Shown piece by piece: positions 42,262-49,930 of a stretch of 64,000 nucleotides of DNA; position 1 is the first letter of the stretch, and every line of letters starts with the position of its first letter. Source of the stretch: RHKX01 sp041393495 (GTDB lineage: Bacteria; Actinomycetota; Thermoleophilia; Solirubrobacterales; 70-9); contig JAWKKA010000007.1 in NCBI GenBank assembly GCA_041393495.1, positions 62,001 through 126,000 on the forward strand, written 5' to 3'. A model generated the notes under the pieces. The model searched no databases and was not told the DNA's origin. It was given only the letters and a program-made list of their open reading frames with translations. A program made the position numbers and the translations under genes.

Positions 42262-43781
42262 TCGCCGCCCGCCGTCACGGCGGGCCGTCGAGCGAGCATC
42301 CGCCGGGCGACGCGCGCGCCCGCCTCGAGCGTCGGTTGGAAGCCGCACATGCCGGTCCACGTGCTCGCGTGGTAGAGGCCCGGGAGGGCCGGGCTCTCGC
42401 CGTCGCGGAACAGCCAGCCGTCGGTTGCGTCCTGGTCGAAGCCGTAGAACGAGCCACCGGGATGGCCGAGGTAGTGGGACATCGTCAGCGGGGTGGCCAC
42501 ATCGACCTCCTCGATCACCTCGCGAACCGGCGGGGCGACCACCTCCATCACGTCCAACAGCTTCTCGGCGTAGGCGAACTTCGCTCGCGCGTACCCGTCT
42601 GCCGCGACGCCATCCCAGGCGCTCGCGTACTGGAGCGTCATCAGGCTGACGTGGCTGGCGCCCGTCGGGGAGAAGCCGATCGGCTCGACGTCGTAGCAGG
42701 TGACGACCGCGGCTTTGACGGAGTCGAGCGATCGCGTCGCCGCGGCGAGCTCGTCCTCGTTCAGCGACGTCCCGATCAGGGTCGTGCTGACGTCGAGCCC
42801 GAGCTCGTCCGGGGTGGCATCGAGCCCCAGGTAGAGCACGAATCCGGACGGCCCGAGGCGCCGTGATCGCAGGTCGTCGAGCGCCGCCGGCGGGACGACG
42901 TCCGGGTCGAGCATGCGCCCGTAGGTGATGACCGGGGAGACGTTGGCGACGACTGCGTCGGCGGTCAGCTCCTCGCCGCCCGCGAGGCGGATGCCGCTGA
43001 CCTCGCCACCGGTGGTCAGGATCCGCTCCGCCGTCGCGTTGAAGCGCGCCGCGCCGCCGGCCTCGAGGAAGGAGTCGAGCAGGGCGCTGGAGAGCATCTG
43101 GCTGCCGCCACGGATGTGGAACGGCTTGAACTCGACGTAGGCGAACAGGAGGATCGCGAGGTCCATGAACGGCAACGTCGACGGCGGCTGGCCGAGATAG
43201 CCCCAGTAGCTGGAGAGCACGTACTTGACGCGCTGGTCGTCGAAATGCTCGTCGAGCACGTCCCGGCTCGGGCGCAGGCCGTGGCGGAGGAGGGCCCCAC
43301 CGGAGCTCCGGAGCTGGTCGAGAGCCCCCGGATCGCGCTCGGCGCGGGGAGCGACCGCCCGCCACATCGCCACCTCGCGGCAGAGCTGGAAGAAACGCTC
43401 GAGGCGGTCCCGGTTGCCGGGGAAGGCGGCCTCGATGGCCGCGACGGCGCCGTCCCAGTCGGCGGGGAGGGTCAGGTCGAGCTCGCCGGGCACGACCGTG
43501 CGATACAGCTCGTGCTCTTCGACGAGCTCGAGCCGGTCGGCGACCCCGAGCCGATCGAGCAGGTTGCGCAGCGAGAACGGCTGCCCCTCCCGGCCGATGC
43601 CGGATAGCTGGTGGAGGGCAACCTCGAACTCGAACCGGCCGCGCCGGAACGACGTGCCGCAGCCGCCGGGAACGTTGTGGCGCTCGACGAGCAGCGTCCG
43701 CGTCCCGTCGCGCTGCAGGGTCGCGGCGGCGGTCAGGCCGGCGTTGCCGGCGCCGATCACGATCACGTCGTAGTCGCTCAT
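42258..43781 (-). CDS. Phytoene-desaturase-like FAD oxidoreductase
   Basis: 507 aa from the ATG at 43781. FAD-binding YDVIVIGAGNAGLTAAATL at 4-22, ERHNVPGGCGTSF near 34-46, a central substrate domain, and a C-terminal GLYHASTWTGMCGFQPTLEAGARVARRM (positions 470-497) typical of the carotenoid desaturase/isomerase and retinol-saturase superfamily. The downstream ferredoxin-type reductase gene overlaps it by 4 bases. No phytoene synthase is nearby, so the substrate may be a lipid or isoprenoid other than phytoene. A TA-rich -10 is not clear. Confidence 0.87.
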   Translation of the reverse strand: MSDYDVIVIGAGNAGLTAAATLQRDGTRTLLVERHNVPGGCGTSFRRGRFEFEVALHQLSGIGREGQPFSLRNLLDRLGVADRLELVEEHELYRTVVPGELDLTLPADWDGAVAAIEAAFPGNRDRLERFFQLCREVAMWRAVAPRAERDPGALDQLRSSGGALLRHGLRPSRDVLDEHFDDQRVKYVLSSYWGYLGQPPSTLPFMDLAILLFAYVEFKPFHIRGGSQMLSSALLDSFLEAGGAARFNATAERILTTGGEVSGIRLAGGEELTADAVVANVSPVITYGRMLDPDVVPPAALDDLRSRRLGPSGFVLYLGLDATPDELGLDVSTTLIGTSLNEDELAAATRSLDSVKAAVVTCYDVEPIGFSPTGASHVSLMTLQYASAWDGVAADGYARAKFAYAEKLLDVMEVVAPPVREVIEEVDVATPLTMSHYLGHPGGSFYGFDQDATDGWLFRDGESPALPGLYHASTWTGMCGFQPTLEAGARVARRMLARRPAVTAGGE

Positions 43782-43866
43782 AGGCAGGCGGGCCGGTCGG
43801 CGGCCCGGAAGGGATGCATCTCGCTGACCAGGTAGACAACATAGTCCCGGTCGAGGCCGCCCGCGA

Positions 43867-44240
43867 CCCTCATGATCCCCCGCGGCCGGTCGGAGGGGCT
43901 GGCCTCGCGCCCGCTGGGCTGGACAAGCGGGCCGCGCTCGCGCGTTCACGCCCGAACGCGAGCATCACGGCGGAGATGTCCGTTGCCACGACGCGGCCCT
44001 CCGGGCCGGCCTCGCGCGCGGCGGTGAGCGCCGGCTCGCCATAGCCGCAGGCGACGTCCAGGACCCGGCTGCCCGGCTGCACGCCGGCCAGCTCCACGAG
44101 CCGCTCGCTGATGTGCCGGTCAGCGCTGTCGTTGAACATGCTCCACCGCTTCCACCCGACCGCGGCGGAGTCCCAATGCTCGTGCTGCGCCGCGCGGAAG
44201 CCGATCGGGTCGATCGCCGTGGAATTGCATGCTCGCCCCT
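43867..44240 (-). pseudogene. Decayed SAM-dependent methyltransferase
   Basis: An open frame gives 89 aa from the ATG at 44139 with motif I intact (VLDVACGYGEPALTAARE) and VVATDISAVML after it, then drifts into GARPAPPTGRGGS and stops. In the same frame upstream of 44139 the sequence still reads as a methyltransferase start (FRAAQHEHWDSAAVGWKRW), but no start codon remains there; the nearby ATG at 44230 is in another frame. The enzyme core after motif II is missing (normally over 200 aa). This looks like a UbiE/COQ5-like gene that lost both ends, beside tRNA-Leu. Confidence 0.68.
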
Positions 44241-44287
44241 CCGTACCAGCCCCTCGCAGAGACCCCGCCGGCCCGGGGGGACATCGA

Positions 44288-44374
<87 letters not shown>

Positions 44375-44385
44375 GAGGGGCGGCA

Positions 44386-44391
44386 ATTGTA
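44386..44391 (-). promoter_or_regulatory. -10 box (TACAAT) of tRNA-Leu
   Basis: TACAAT on the minus strand, 11 nt before the mature 5' end; no clear -35. Confidence 0.55.
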
Positions 44392-44422
44392 GGGGCCGCG
44401 ACGGTTCCGTGGCGGCTGCGGA

Positions 44423-44451
44423 TTGCTTCCATCCGCGGTCCCGGCTACTCT
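44423..44451 (+). promoter_or_regulatory. lexA promoter
   Basis: TTGCTT (44423-44428), a 17-bp spacer and TACTCT (44446-44451). The expected start of transcription falls inside the LexA box, giving a leader of about 75 nt before the lexA ATG. Confidence 0.7.
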
Positions 44452-44453
44452 GC

Positions 44454-44465
44454 GAACATGTGTTC
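44454..44465. promoter_or_regulatory. LexA (SOS) box
   Basis: GAACATGTGTTC matches the GAAC-N4-GTTC operator of Gram-positive/actinobacterial LexA. It overlaps the predicted transcription start, which is the expected autoregulatory arrangement. Confidence 0.92.
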
Positions 44466-44534
44466 CCCGGCCGGACCCGCAGGCGGGCCGGCCCCGACCG
44501 ACAAGCAACGTCGTCCAGGAGGGCGAGGCCGGAA

Positions 44535-45140
44535 ATGGATCTGAACCTGACCAAGCGCCAGAGCGAGATCTTCGACTTCATCAAGGGCCATCTCGACAAG
44601 ACCGGCTACCCGCCGACGGTCCGCGAGATCGGCTCGGCCCTCGGGTTGCACTCGCCGTCGACAGTGCACGCCCATCTCGCGAAGCTCGAGAGCGTCGGCG
44701 TCCTCCGCCGCGATCCCTCGAAGCCGCGCGCGATCGAGATCCTCGTCGAGCGTGCCAAGCGGGTCACGCGCCCCTCGATCCCGCTGGTCGGCCAGGTCGC
44801 CGCCGGCACGCCGATCCTCGCCGAGGAGAACATCGAGGACCAGCTCGAGATCCCGACGATGATCGGGGCCGACGACGGCGACTTCGCGTTGAAGGTGCGG
44901 GGCGACTCGATGCGGGACGCCGGCATCCTCGGCGGTGATGTCGTCGTGGTCCATCCCGCCGATGACGCCGACAACGGCGAGATCGTCGTCGCGATGATCG
45001 AGGACGAAGCTACGGTCAAGCGCTTCTACCGCGACGGCGAGGACGTGCGGCTGCAGCCCGCCAACGACGCCTACACGCCGATCGTCTCTCGCGAGGCGCA
45101 AGTGCTCGGCAAGGTCATCGGCGTCTTCCGGAGGGTCTGA
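44535..45140 (+). CDS. lexA: SOS repressor LexA
   Basis: 201 aa from the ATG at 44535; GGAGGGCGAGG lies 6-17 nt upstream. Winged helix 1-65 (GYPPTVREIGSALGLHSPST near 24-43), cleavage site Ala90-Gly91 in QVAAGTP, nucleophile Ser125 in RGDSMRDAGI and the general-base Lys162 in EATVKRF. RecA-stimulated self-cleavage induces DNA repair genes. The operator and promoter are directly upstream, and a zinc-ribbon ORF follows with overlap-free coupling. Confidence 0.97.
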   Translation: MDLNLTKRQSEIFDFIKGHLDKTGYPPTVREIGSALGLHSPSTVHAHLAKLESVGVLRRDPSKPRAIEILVERAKRVTRPSIPLVGQVAAGTPILAEENIEDQLEIPTMIGADDGDFALKVRGDSMRDAGILGGDVVVVHPADDADNGEIVVAMIEDEATVKRFYRDGEDVRLQPANDAYTPIVSREAQVLGKVIGVFRRV

Positions 45141-45141
45141 G

Positions 45142-45360
45142 CTGGCGCTGTCCGGGACATCGACGCGGCGACGCCCGCTGCGGCGCCCCGACCGCCGCAG
45201 CAGTCGGGGCCGGGGCGCCGGCGGCGAGCGCTCGCTCGAGGAGGTCGTCGTCGGCACCCTCGGGGAGCTGCGCAGCGGCGGCGTCGCCGGCTGCCCGGTC
45301 TGCGGCGAGCGCTCGCTCCACGCCGACGGCTGCGAGGCCTGCGGCTCCGAGCTGAGCTGA
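45142..45360 (+). CDS. lexA-coupled zinc-ribbon protein, apparent CTG start
   Basis: 72 codons starting immediately after the lexA stop. The frame has no ATG, GTG or TTG before the domain, but GGAGGG lies 6 nt before a CTG at 45142, ideal ribosome-site spacing. The N-terminal half is Arg-rich; ERSLEEVVVGTLGELR near 31-46 is helical; CPVC and CEAC in the last 25 residues form a C4 zinc ribbon (GCPVCGERSL and GCEACGSELS). A hairpin follows 36 nt after the stop. The zinc ribbon argues for real coding; the start is unusual and should be treated as provisional. Confidence 0.65.
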   Translation: MALSGTSTRRRPLRRPDRRSSRGRGAGGERSLEEVVVGTLGELRSGGVAGCPVCGERSLHADGCEACGSELS

Positions 45361-45395
45361 GCGCCGGTGGCAGCCGGGGGGCTGATCCGGTGAGC

Positions 45396-45429
45396 GCGAC
45401 GAAACCCACCTATGGCGTGGGTTCGTCGC
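45396..45429 (+). terminator. Hairpin after the lexA operon
   Basis: A 13-bp stem with one bulged A (45396-45409 with 45417-45429, GCGACGAAACCCAC / GTGGGTTCGTCGC) and a 7-nt loop. No T-tract, but the stability and place at the operon end suggest termination. Confidence 0.6.
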
Positions 45430-45488
45430 GTTCGCGGCTGCAGCGCGCGCTCCCGCTGCCAGGCCGCCTGCCGCCAGGGGTTGGTCGC

Positions 45489-45517
45489 TTGGCAGCTCCG
45501 CTCCGCTGCCCTAACAT
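45489..45517 (+). promoter_or_regulatory. rnpB promoter
   Basis: TTGGCA (45489-45494), a 17-bp spacer and TAACAT (45512-45517); the RNA's first paired base is 8 nt further on. Confidence 0.8.
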
Positions 45518-45524
45518 CGTCGCT

Positions 45525-45880
45525 GCGGGTCAACGCGATCGCGGGGGAGGTATCCCTCGAGGAAAGTCCGGACACCACAGGGCAAGGGCGGTGGGTAACG
45601 CCCACCCGGGGAAACCCGCGGGAAAGTGCCACAGAAACACACGGCCGATGGCGCCCTCGGGCGCACAGGCAAAGGTGAAATGGTGCGGTAAGAGCGCACC
45701 GGCGCCGCGGTGACGCGGCGGCCGGGCAAACCCCGCCCGGTGCAAGGCCAAGCAGGACCTACGACCCGGCCCGGCGAGGTCCAGGTGGGCCGCAGGGCCG
45801 CGGCGAACGCGGCCCCTTCGGGGCTCCGGCCCCGTCGAGATGGATGGTCGCGCCAGACAGGATCCGGCTTAGCGACCCGC
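45525..45880 (+). ncRNA. rnpB: RNase P RNA (type A)
   Basis: About 356 nt. The conserved GAGGAAAGTCCGGACACCAC block lies near 45558, ACAGAAAC near 45633 and GGTAAGAGCGCACC near 45684. The 3' end GGCTTAGCGACCCGC pairs its GACCCGC with GCGGGTC at the 5' end (P1 stem, 45525-45531 with 45874-45880). It is the catalytic RNA that trims tRNA 5' leaders. It has its own promoter and an intrinsic terminator. Confidence 0.96.
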
Positions 45881-45884
45881 TACA

Positions 45885-45914
45885 GAGAGGGCCCCGGGTT
45901 ACCGGGGCCCTCTC
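45885..45914 (+). terminator. rnpB terminator
   Basis: A perfect 13-bp stem GAGAGGGCCCCGG / CCGGGGCCCTCTC with a GTTA loop, followed by CATTTC. It starts 5 nt after the RNA's closing stem. Confidence 0.85.
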
Positions 45915-45929
45915 CATTTCACCGGGTTT

Positions 45930-45989
45930 CGCCGGCGGGGCGGATTGTTTCGCCGGCGGGGCGGATTGTTGCGCCGGCGGGGCGGATTG
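45930..45989. repeat. 21-bp tandem repeat, three copies
   Basis: The unit CGCCGGCGGGGCGGATTG with a 3-nt spacer begins at 45930, 45951 and 45972, immediately downstream of the rnpB terminator. Confidence 0.9.
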
Positions 45990-46073
45990 CACCGAGATGC
46001 CGGCGCCCGCCGCCCCAGCTCGGCCCCGCTTCCGCCGGGCTCGGTTCCGATCCGACGAGCGCCGCCCGCCGCG

Positions 46074-46640
46074 TCAGGCCGCGGCGGGGAGCGCGGAGGC
46101 GTCGATCTGATCCTGCGGCAGGCCGGCGGCGTTGGCGACGTAGCTCTGGAACTCGTTCAGCGCGACCTCGCCGAGCGCCTCGAGGAGCTCGGCGTCGCTC
46201 CAGTCCGCCTCGCGCGCCTCCTCGAGGAGGTGGTGGGGCGGGTGGCCCTCCGAGTCCATCGTCCCCTTGACGAACGCCAGCAGGGCCGCCTCCTTCGGGT
46301 CGTTGGAGGCGAAGCCACGGGCGAGCGAGATCTCGTCGAGCCCGATGCCCATCAGCCGGGCCGAGCGGGCGTGCTGGGCCATGCTGTAGCCATCGCCGCG
46401 ATGCTCGGCGACGGCGAGCCCGATCCGGACCGCCGTCGCCGCCGGCAGGTCGCCGGCGTGCAGCTCGGAGCGCATTCGCGCGAACGCGCGCAGCGTCGCG
46501 GGCGAGCCGGCGAGGACGCCGACCAGCTTCGAGACGGTGCCACCCGACGTGGCGATGCTCTTCAGGAGGCGCTCGCTGCCCGCCGGCGCGGTCAGCTCGT
46601 CGTGGATGTCGAAGCGGGCGTAATCGGTCTTGACTGTCAT
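46074..46640 (-). CDS. Carboxymuconolactone-decarboxylase-like protein without CxxC
   Basis: 188 aa; GGAG 8 nt before the ATG. All-helical CMD/AhpD fold: LRAFARMRSELHAGDLPAATAVRIGLAVAE near 50-80 and the signature helix EHRGDGYSMAQHARSARLMGI near 80-100. In peroxidase-type members that helix reads GCxxC; here both cysteines are replaced (GDGYS), while the His is kept. It therefore cannot act as an AhpD-type thiol peroxidase. A role in decarboxylation or as a binding protein is possible. It is divergent from glnA. Confidence 0.8.
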   Translation of the reverse strand: MTVKTDYARFDIHDELTAPAGSERLLKSIATSGGTVSKLVGVLAGSPATLRAFARMRSELHAGDLPAATAVRIGLAVAEHRGDGYSMAQHARSARLMGIGLDEISLARGFASNDPKEAALLAFVKGTMDSEGHPPHHLLEEAREADWSDAELLEALGEVALNEFQSYVANAAGLPQDQIDASALPAAA

Positions 46641-46943
46641 GGCGAGCTCCAGGTCGTGTTCGGCCTCGACGATTACCGGCTGTTCATCGAGCCTTTACTA
46701 TACTTTTAGCCGGTTACTTACCTTGCGTAAGTTATACCGCCGCCGCCGGCGGCTTGCAAGGTTTCGATGCCCTGTTCGACGTTTTCCAACCGCCGAACCG
46801 AGCACGAGGACCGGGCCAGGCACCGGGACCGCCCCGCCGCACGACCGCAGTCCTGCGAGGCGCGGCCCGCCAGCGGTCCCGTCCGTGAGCTCGCGGGATC
46901 GATCATCTAGGGTCCGGCATCCCGGACGAAGGAGCCCCTGCCG
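46641..46943. other. CMD-glnA divergent intergenic region
   Basis: About 300 bp with no gene. The part nearest the CMD gene is AT-rich (46680-46740), with a palindrome and a minus-strand TATAGT at 46697-46702 that could be its -10. On the glnA side TAGGGT (46908-46913) can be a -10 with a leader of about 25 nt. Confidence 0.5.
46716..46732. promoter_or_regulatory. Palindromic operator-like site upstream of the CMD gene
   Basis: ACTTAC-CTTGC-GTAAGT, perfect 6-bp arms, in an AT-rich patch just upstream of the TATAGT box. The regulator is unknown. Confidence 0.5.
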
Positions 46944-48311
46944 ATGAGCGGCGAAGACCCGACAGCGACCGGCCCGCGCACGGCCGAAGACGTCATCGCC
47001 GCCGTGGAGGAGCGGAACATCCGCTTCATCCGGCTCTGGTTCACCGACGTGCTCGGCCAGCTGAAGAGCTTCTCGATCAACGCTGCCGAGCTCGAGGACG
47101 CGTTCGCCGGCGGCAACGGCTTCGACGGCTCGTCGATCACCGGGTTCAACCCGGTCGAGGAGTCCGACATGCTCGCAGTCCCCGATCCGGCGACGTTCAC
47201 GACGCTGCCATGGAGTCCCGAGGAGCAGCCGACCGGACGGATGTTCTGCGACATCCGGGTGCCCGGCGGCGAGCCCTACGAGGGCGATCCGCGCTGGATC
47301 CTCCGCCGCGCGATCCAGCGTGCGGGCGAGATGGGGTTCGACGCCTTCAACGTCGGGCCCGAGCTCGAGTACTTCTACTTCCGCGACGCCGATCCGGCCG
47401 ACGGCATCCCCGAGGTCCTCGACGAGGGTGGCTACTTCGACCTGACGACCCTCGACGCCGGCTCCGGCGTCCGCCGCGAGACCGTTCTCGCGCTCGAGCG
47501 GATGGGCATCCACGTCGAGTACACCCATCACGAGGTCGGCCCCTCCCAGCACGAGGTCGACATGCGCTACAAGGACGCGCTGGCGATGGCCGACGACTGC
47601 ATGACCTACCGGATCACGGTCAAGGAGTACGCGATGAAGAACGGCTGGCACGCGACCTTCATGCCGAAGCCGCTCAACGGCGAGAACGGCAGCGGCATGC
47701 ACGTCCATCAATCGCTGAGCCGCGACGGCGCCAACGCGTTCTACGACGCCGACGACCAGTACTACCTCTCGCAGACGGCCAAGCAGTTCATCGCCGGCCA
47801 GCTCAAGCACGCGCGCGAGATCTCGCCGCTGTTCGCGCAGTGGGTGAACTCCTACAAGCGGCTCGTGCCCGGCTACGAGGCCCCGGTCTATCTCGCCTGG
47901 TCGCGCCGCAACCGCTCGGCGCTGATCCGGGTGCCGCTCTATCACCCCGGCCGCGAGGCGGCGACCCGCGCGGAGCTGCGCTGCCCCGACCCCGCCTGCA
48001 ACCCGTACCTGTGCTTCGCGGCGATGCTGCAGGCCGGGCTCGAAGGAATCGAGCAGGGCTACGAGCTGCCCGAGCCGATGGAGCAGAACCTCTATCACCT
48101 CTCGCCGGAGGAGCGTCACCGGCGCGGCATCGAGCAGCTCCCCGAGAACCTCGGCGAGGCGATCGAGGTCGCCGCCGAGTCGGAGCTGGTCCTGAGGATC
48201 CTCGGCGAGCACACCTTCAACCGCTTCATCGCGATCAAGCGGGCCGAGTGGGACGACTACCGGGTCAGGGTCACGCCCTGGGAGATCGCGGAGTTCCTGC
48301 CGATCCTCTGA
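46944..48311 (+). CDS. glnA: Glutamine synthetase, type I (GSI-alpha-like)
   Basis: 455 aa, AAGGAG with about 9-nt spacing before the ATG. IRLWFTDVLGQLKSFSI near 29, GFDGSSITGF near 60-69, GPELEYFYF near 133-141, HHEVGPSQHEVDMRY near 195-209, MPKPLNGENGSGMHVHQSL near 238-256 (ATP/glutamate site) and RNRSALIRVP near 323. The length and lack of the 25-aa insertion and adenylylation Tyr-loop place it with the GSI-alpha/Bacillus type, usually controlled by GlnR-like repressors rather than adenylylation. It makes glutamine from glutamate and ammonia. The last codons are duplicated in frame after the stop. Confidence 0.95.
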   Translation: MSGEDPTATGPRTAEDVIAAVEERNIRFIRLWFTDVLGQLKSFSINAAELEDAFAGGNGFDGSSITGFNPVEESDMLAVPDPATFTTLPWSPEEQPTGRMFCDIRVPGGEPYEGDPRWILRRAIQRAGEMGFDAFNVGPELEYFYFRDADPADGIPEVLDEGGYFDLTTLDAGSGVRRETVLALERMGIHVEYTHHEVGPSQHEVDMRYKDALAMADDCMTYRITVKEYAMKNGWHATFMPKPLNGENGSGMHVHQSLSRDGANAFYDADDQYYLSQTAKQFIAGQLKHAREISPLFAQWVNSYKRLVPGYEAPVYLAWSRRNRSALIRVPLYHPGREAATRAELRCPDPACNPYLCFAAMLQAGLEGIEQGYELPEPMEQNLYHLSPEERHRRGIEQLPENLGEAIEVAAESELVLRILGEHTFNRFIAIKRAEWDDYRVRVTPWEIAEFLPIL

Positions 48312-48329
48312 TTCCTGCCGGCCCTCTGA
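48294..48329. repeat. 18-bp duplication across the glnA stop codon
   Basis: TTCCTGCCGATCCTCTGA (48294-48311) is followed directly by a near-identical copy ending in a second TGA (48312-48329). Read in frame, the gene ends FLPIL-stop and then FLPAL-stop. Confidence 0.85.
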
Positions 48330-48601
48330 CCCTGATGGCGCCGTGCCCTCCGGTGGCACGGCCGTCGTGCCCTCGGTTGCGGGATCGATGACCGCCGGTT
48401 GCAGCGGCCGTCGCGCCTGCCGGTTGCGGCAACCGTCGCGTCCCCCGCTCGCAGCGGCCGGAGGCGGGGGAACCGCGTGGACCGGGGGGTGAGCCCACCC
48501 CGGATGGCGCCGGATCCGGGCGACGCCCGGCGCCGGGCGGGATCGTCCAGCCGCAGCCCGGTCCCTCAACCCGCCGCCGGATCCTGCCGACCTCAGTTCA
48601 T
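48312..48601. other. Gene-free interval after glnA
   Basis: About 290 bp. It begins with the duplicated glnA end, then holds GC-rich short inverted repeats, including CGGTTGC-G-GCAACCG (48421-48435), which may be a termination hairpin. I see no coding sequence. Confidence 0.55.
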
Positions 48602-49930
48602 GTGTCGGTTCCCGTCTATCGAGGACGCTTCGGCCCCGCGCAGGCCGAGCGCCTGCTCTGGCGGGCCGGGTTCGGTCCCGCCCCGGGACAGGCCCACAAG
48701 CTCGCCCGCAAGGGCCTGCGCGCCGCGGTCCGCTCGCTGACCCGGCCGCAGGGCAAGGCGCGGCTGCACGGGCCGACGCCGCACGACAGCGACGGCCTGC
48801 CGCTCGCGCCCACCGATGCCTGGGGCCACGACCTGCTCTGGTGGCTCGACCGGATGGTCCGCTCCAACCAGCCGCTCGTCGAGCGGATGGCGCTCGTCTG
48901 GCACGACTGGTTCGCGACGGCCAGCGTCGTTGGGCCGAAGCTGATGCTGAAGCAGAACGAGCTCTTTCGCCGGCGCGGGTTGGGGTCGTTCGAGAAGCTG
49001 CTTCTGGCGGTCACGATCGACCCGGCGATGCTCGTCTGGCTGTCCGGGAACGAGAACGAGCGCGAGGCCCCGAACGAGAACTACGGCCGCGAGCTGATGG
49101 AGCTGTTCACGCTCGGCGCCGGCAACGGCTACAGCGAGAACGACGTCCGCGAACAGGCGCGGGCCCTGACCGGCTGGACCAACGACTGGGACGACGTGCG
49201 CGGGATGGTCAACTTCCGGTTCGAGCGCGACCGCCACGACTACGGGCGCAAGAGGATCTTCGGCAAGTCGGGGAACTTCGACTGGCGCGATTCCTGCCGG
49301 CTCTGCATCGAGCACCCGGCCCACGCCCGCTTCTTCGTCGAGCGGCTCTGGTCCTACTTCGTCCCGACGCCGCCGCCGGAGCGGACCCTGCGGAAGCTGA
49401 TCAAGGGCTACCGCCGCGACCGCAGCATCCGCCGCGTCGTCGAGGCGACGCTCATGCATCCGGCTCTGTACGAGGGCCCGCGGATGGTCAAGCCGCCGAT
49501 CGTCCAGATCGCCGGAATGCTGCGCGCACGCCGGGCCGGGATCGACACCGACAGCTGGATCTGGATCGCCGAGGAGGCGGGGCAGCGACTGTTCGAGCCA
49601 CCGAACGTGGCCGGCTGGGACGAGCAGCGCTGGCTCGACACGGCGCGGATCAGCGGTCGCTGGTACGCGGTCGCCCACAACTCGCGCCGGGCCGAGATCG
49701 ATGTCGACGCCTACGACCCGACGGAGACGACCGGCGAGGCGGTCCGCAAGGCGCTGCGGTTCTGGGGCAACCCGACGTTGTCGAAGCGGACGCGAAGCGA
49801 GCTGCAGCGGTTCAGCCGGCAGGTCGAGGGGGCCGCGCGCGAGGAGTGGCAGCAGGGGCCCTACCGGGGTGGGCGCCAGGGCGCGCTGCGAACCCTGATC
49901 GCCATGAGCCCGGAGTTCCTGACGTCATGA
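48602..49930 (+). CDS. DUF1800 domain protein
   Basis: 442 aa, GTG start. DUF1800 is a helical family of unknown function usually encoded next to a DUF1501 partner. Here AERLLWRAGFGPAPGQ near 15-30, ERMALVWHDWFATASVVG near 92-109, NYGRELMELFTLGAGNGYSENDV near 158-180 and EPPNVAGWD near 335 are typical. No signal peptide is evident, though family members are often exported. ATGA overlap joins it to the DUF1501 gene. Confidence 0.9.
   Translation: MSVPVYRGRFGPAQAERLLWRAGFGPAPGQAHKLARKGLRAAVRSLTRPQGKARLHGPTPHDSDGLPLAPTDAWGHDLLWWLDRMVRSNQPLVERMALVWHDWFATASVVGPKLMLKQNELFRRRGLGSFEKLLLAVTIDPAMLVWLSGNENEREAPNENYGRELMELFTLGAGNGYSENDVREQARALTGWTNDWDDVRGMVNFRFERDRHDYGRKRIFGKSGNFDWRDSCRLCIEHPAHARFFVERLWSYFVPTPPPERTLRKLIKGYRRDRSIRRVVEATLMHPALYEGPRMVKPPIVQIAGMLRARRAGIDTDSWIWIAEEAGQRLFEPPNVAGWDEQRWLDTARISGRWYAVAHNSRRAEIDVDAYDPTETTGEAVRKALRFWGNPTLSKRTRSELQRFSRQVEGAAREEWQQGPYRGGRQGALRTLIAMSPEFLTS

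Noticed and set aside
43870..44139. 89-aa methyltransferase frame as an intact gene
   Set aside because: The enzyme core is missing after motif II and the upstream family sequence has no start codon in frame, so a relic is the better reading.
45525..45880. rnpB region considered as coding (several open frames)
   Set aside because: RNase P RNA signatures and a matching P1 stem, promoter and terminator explain the sequence fully.
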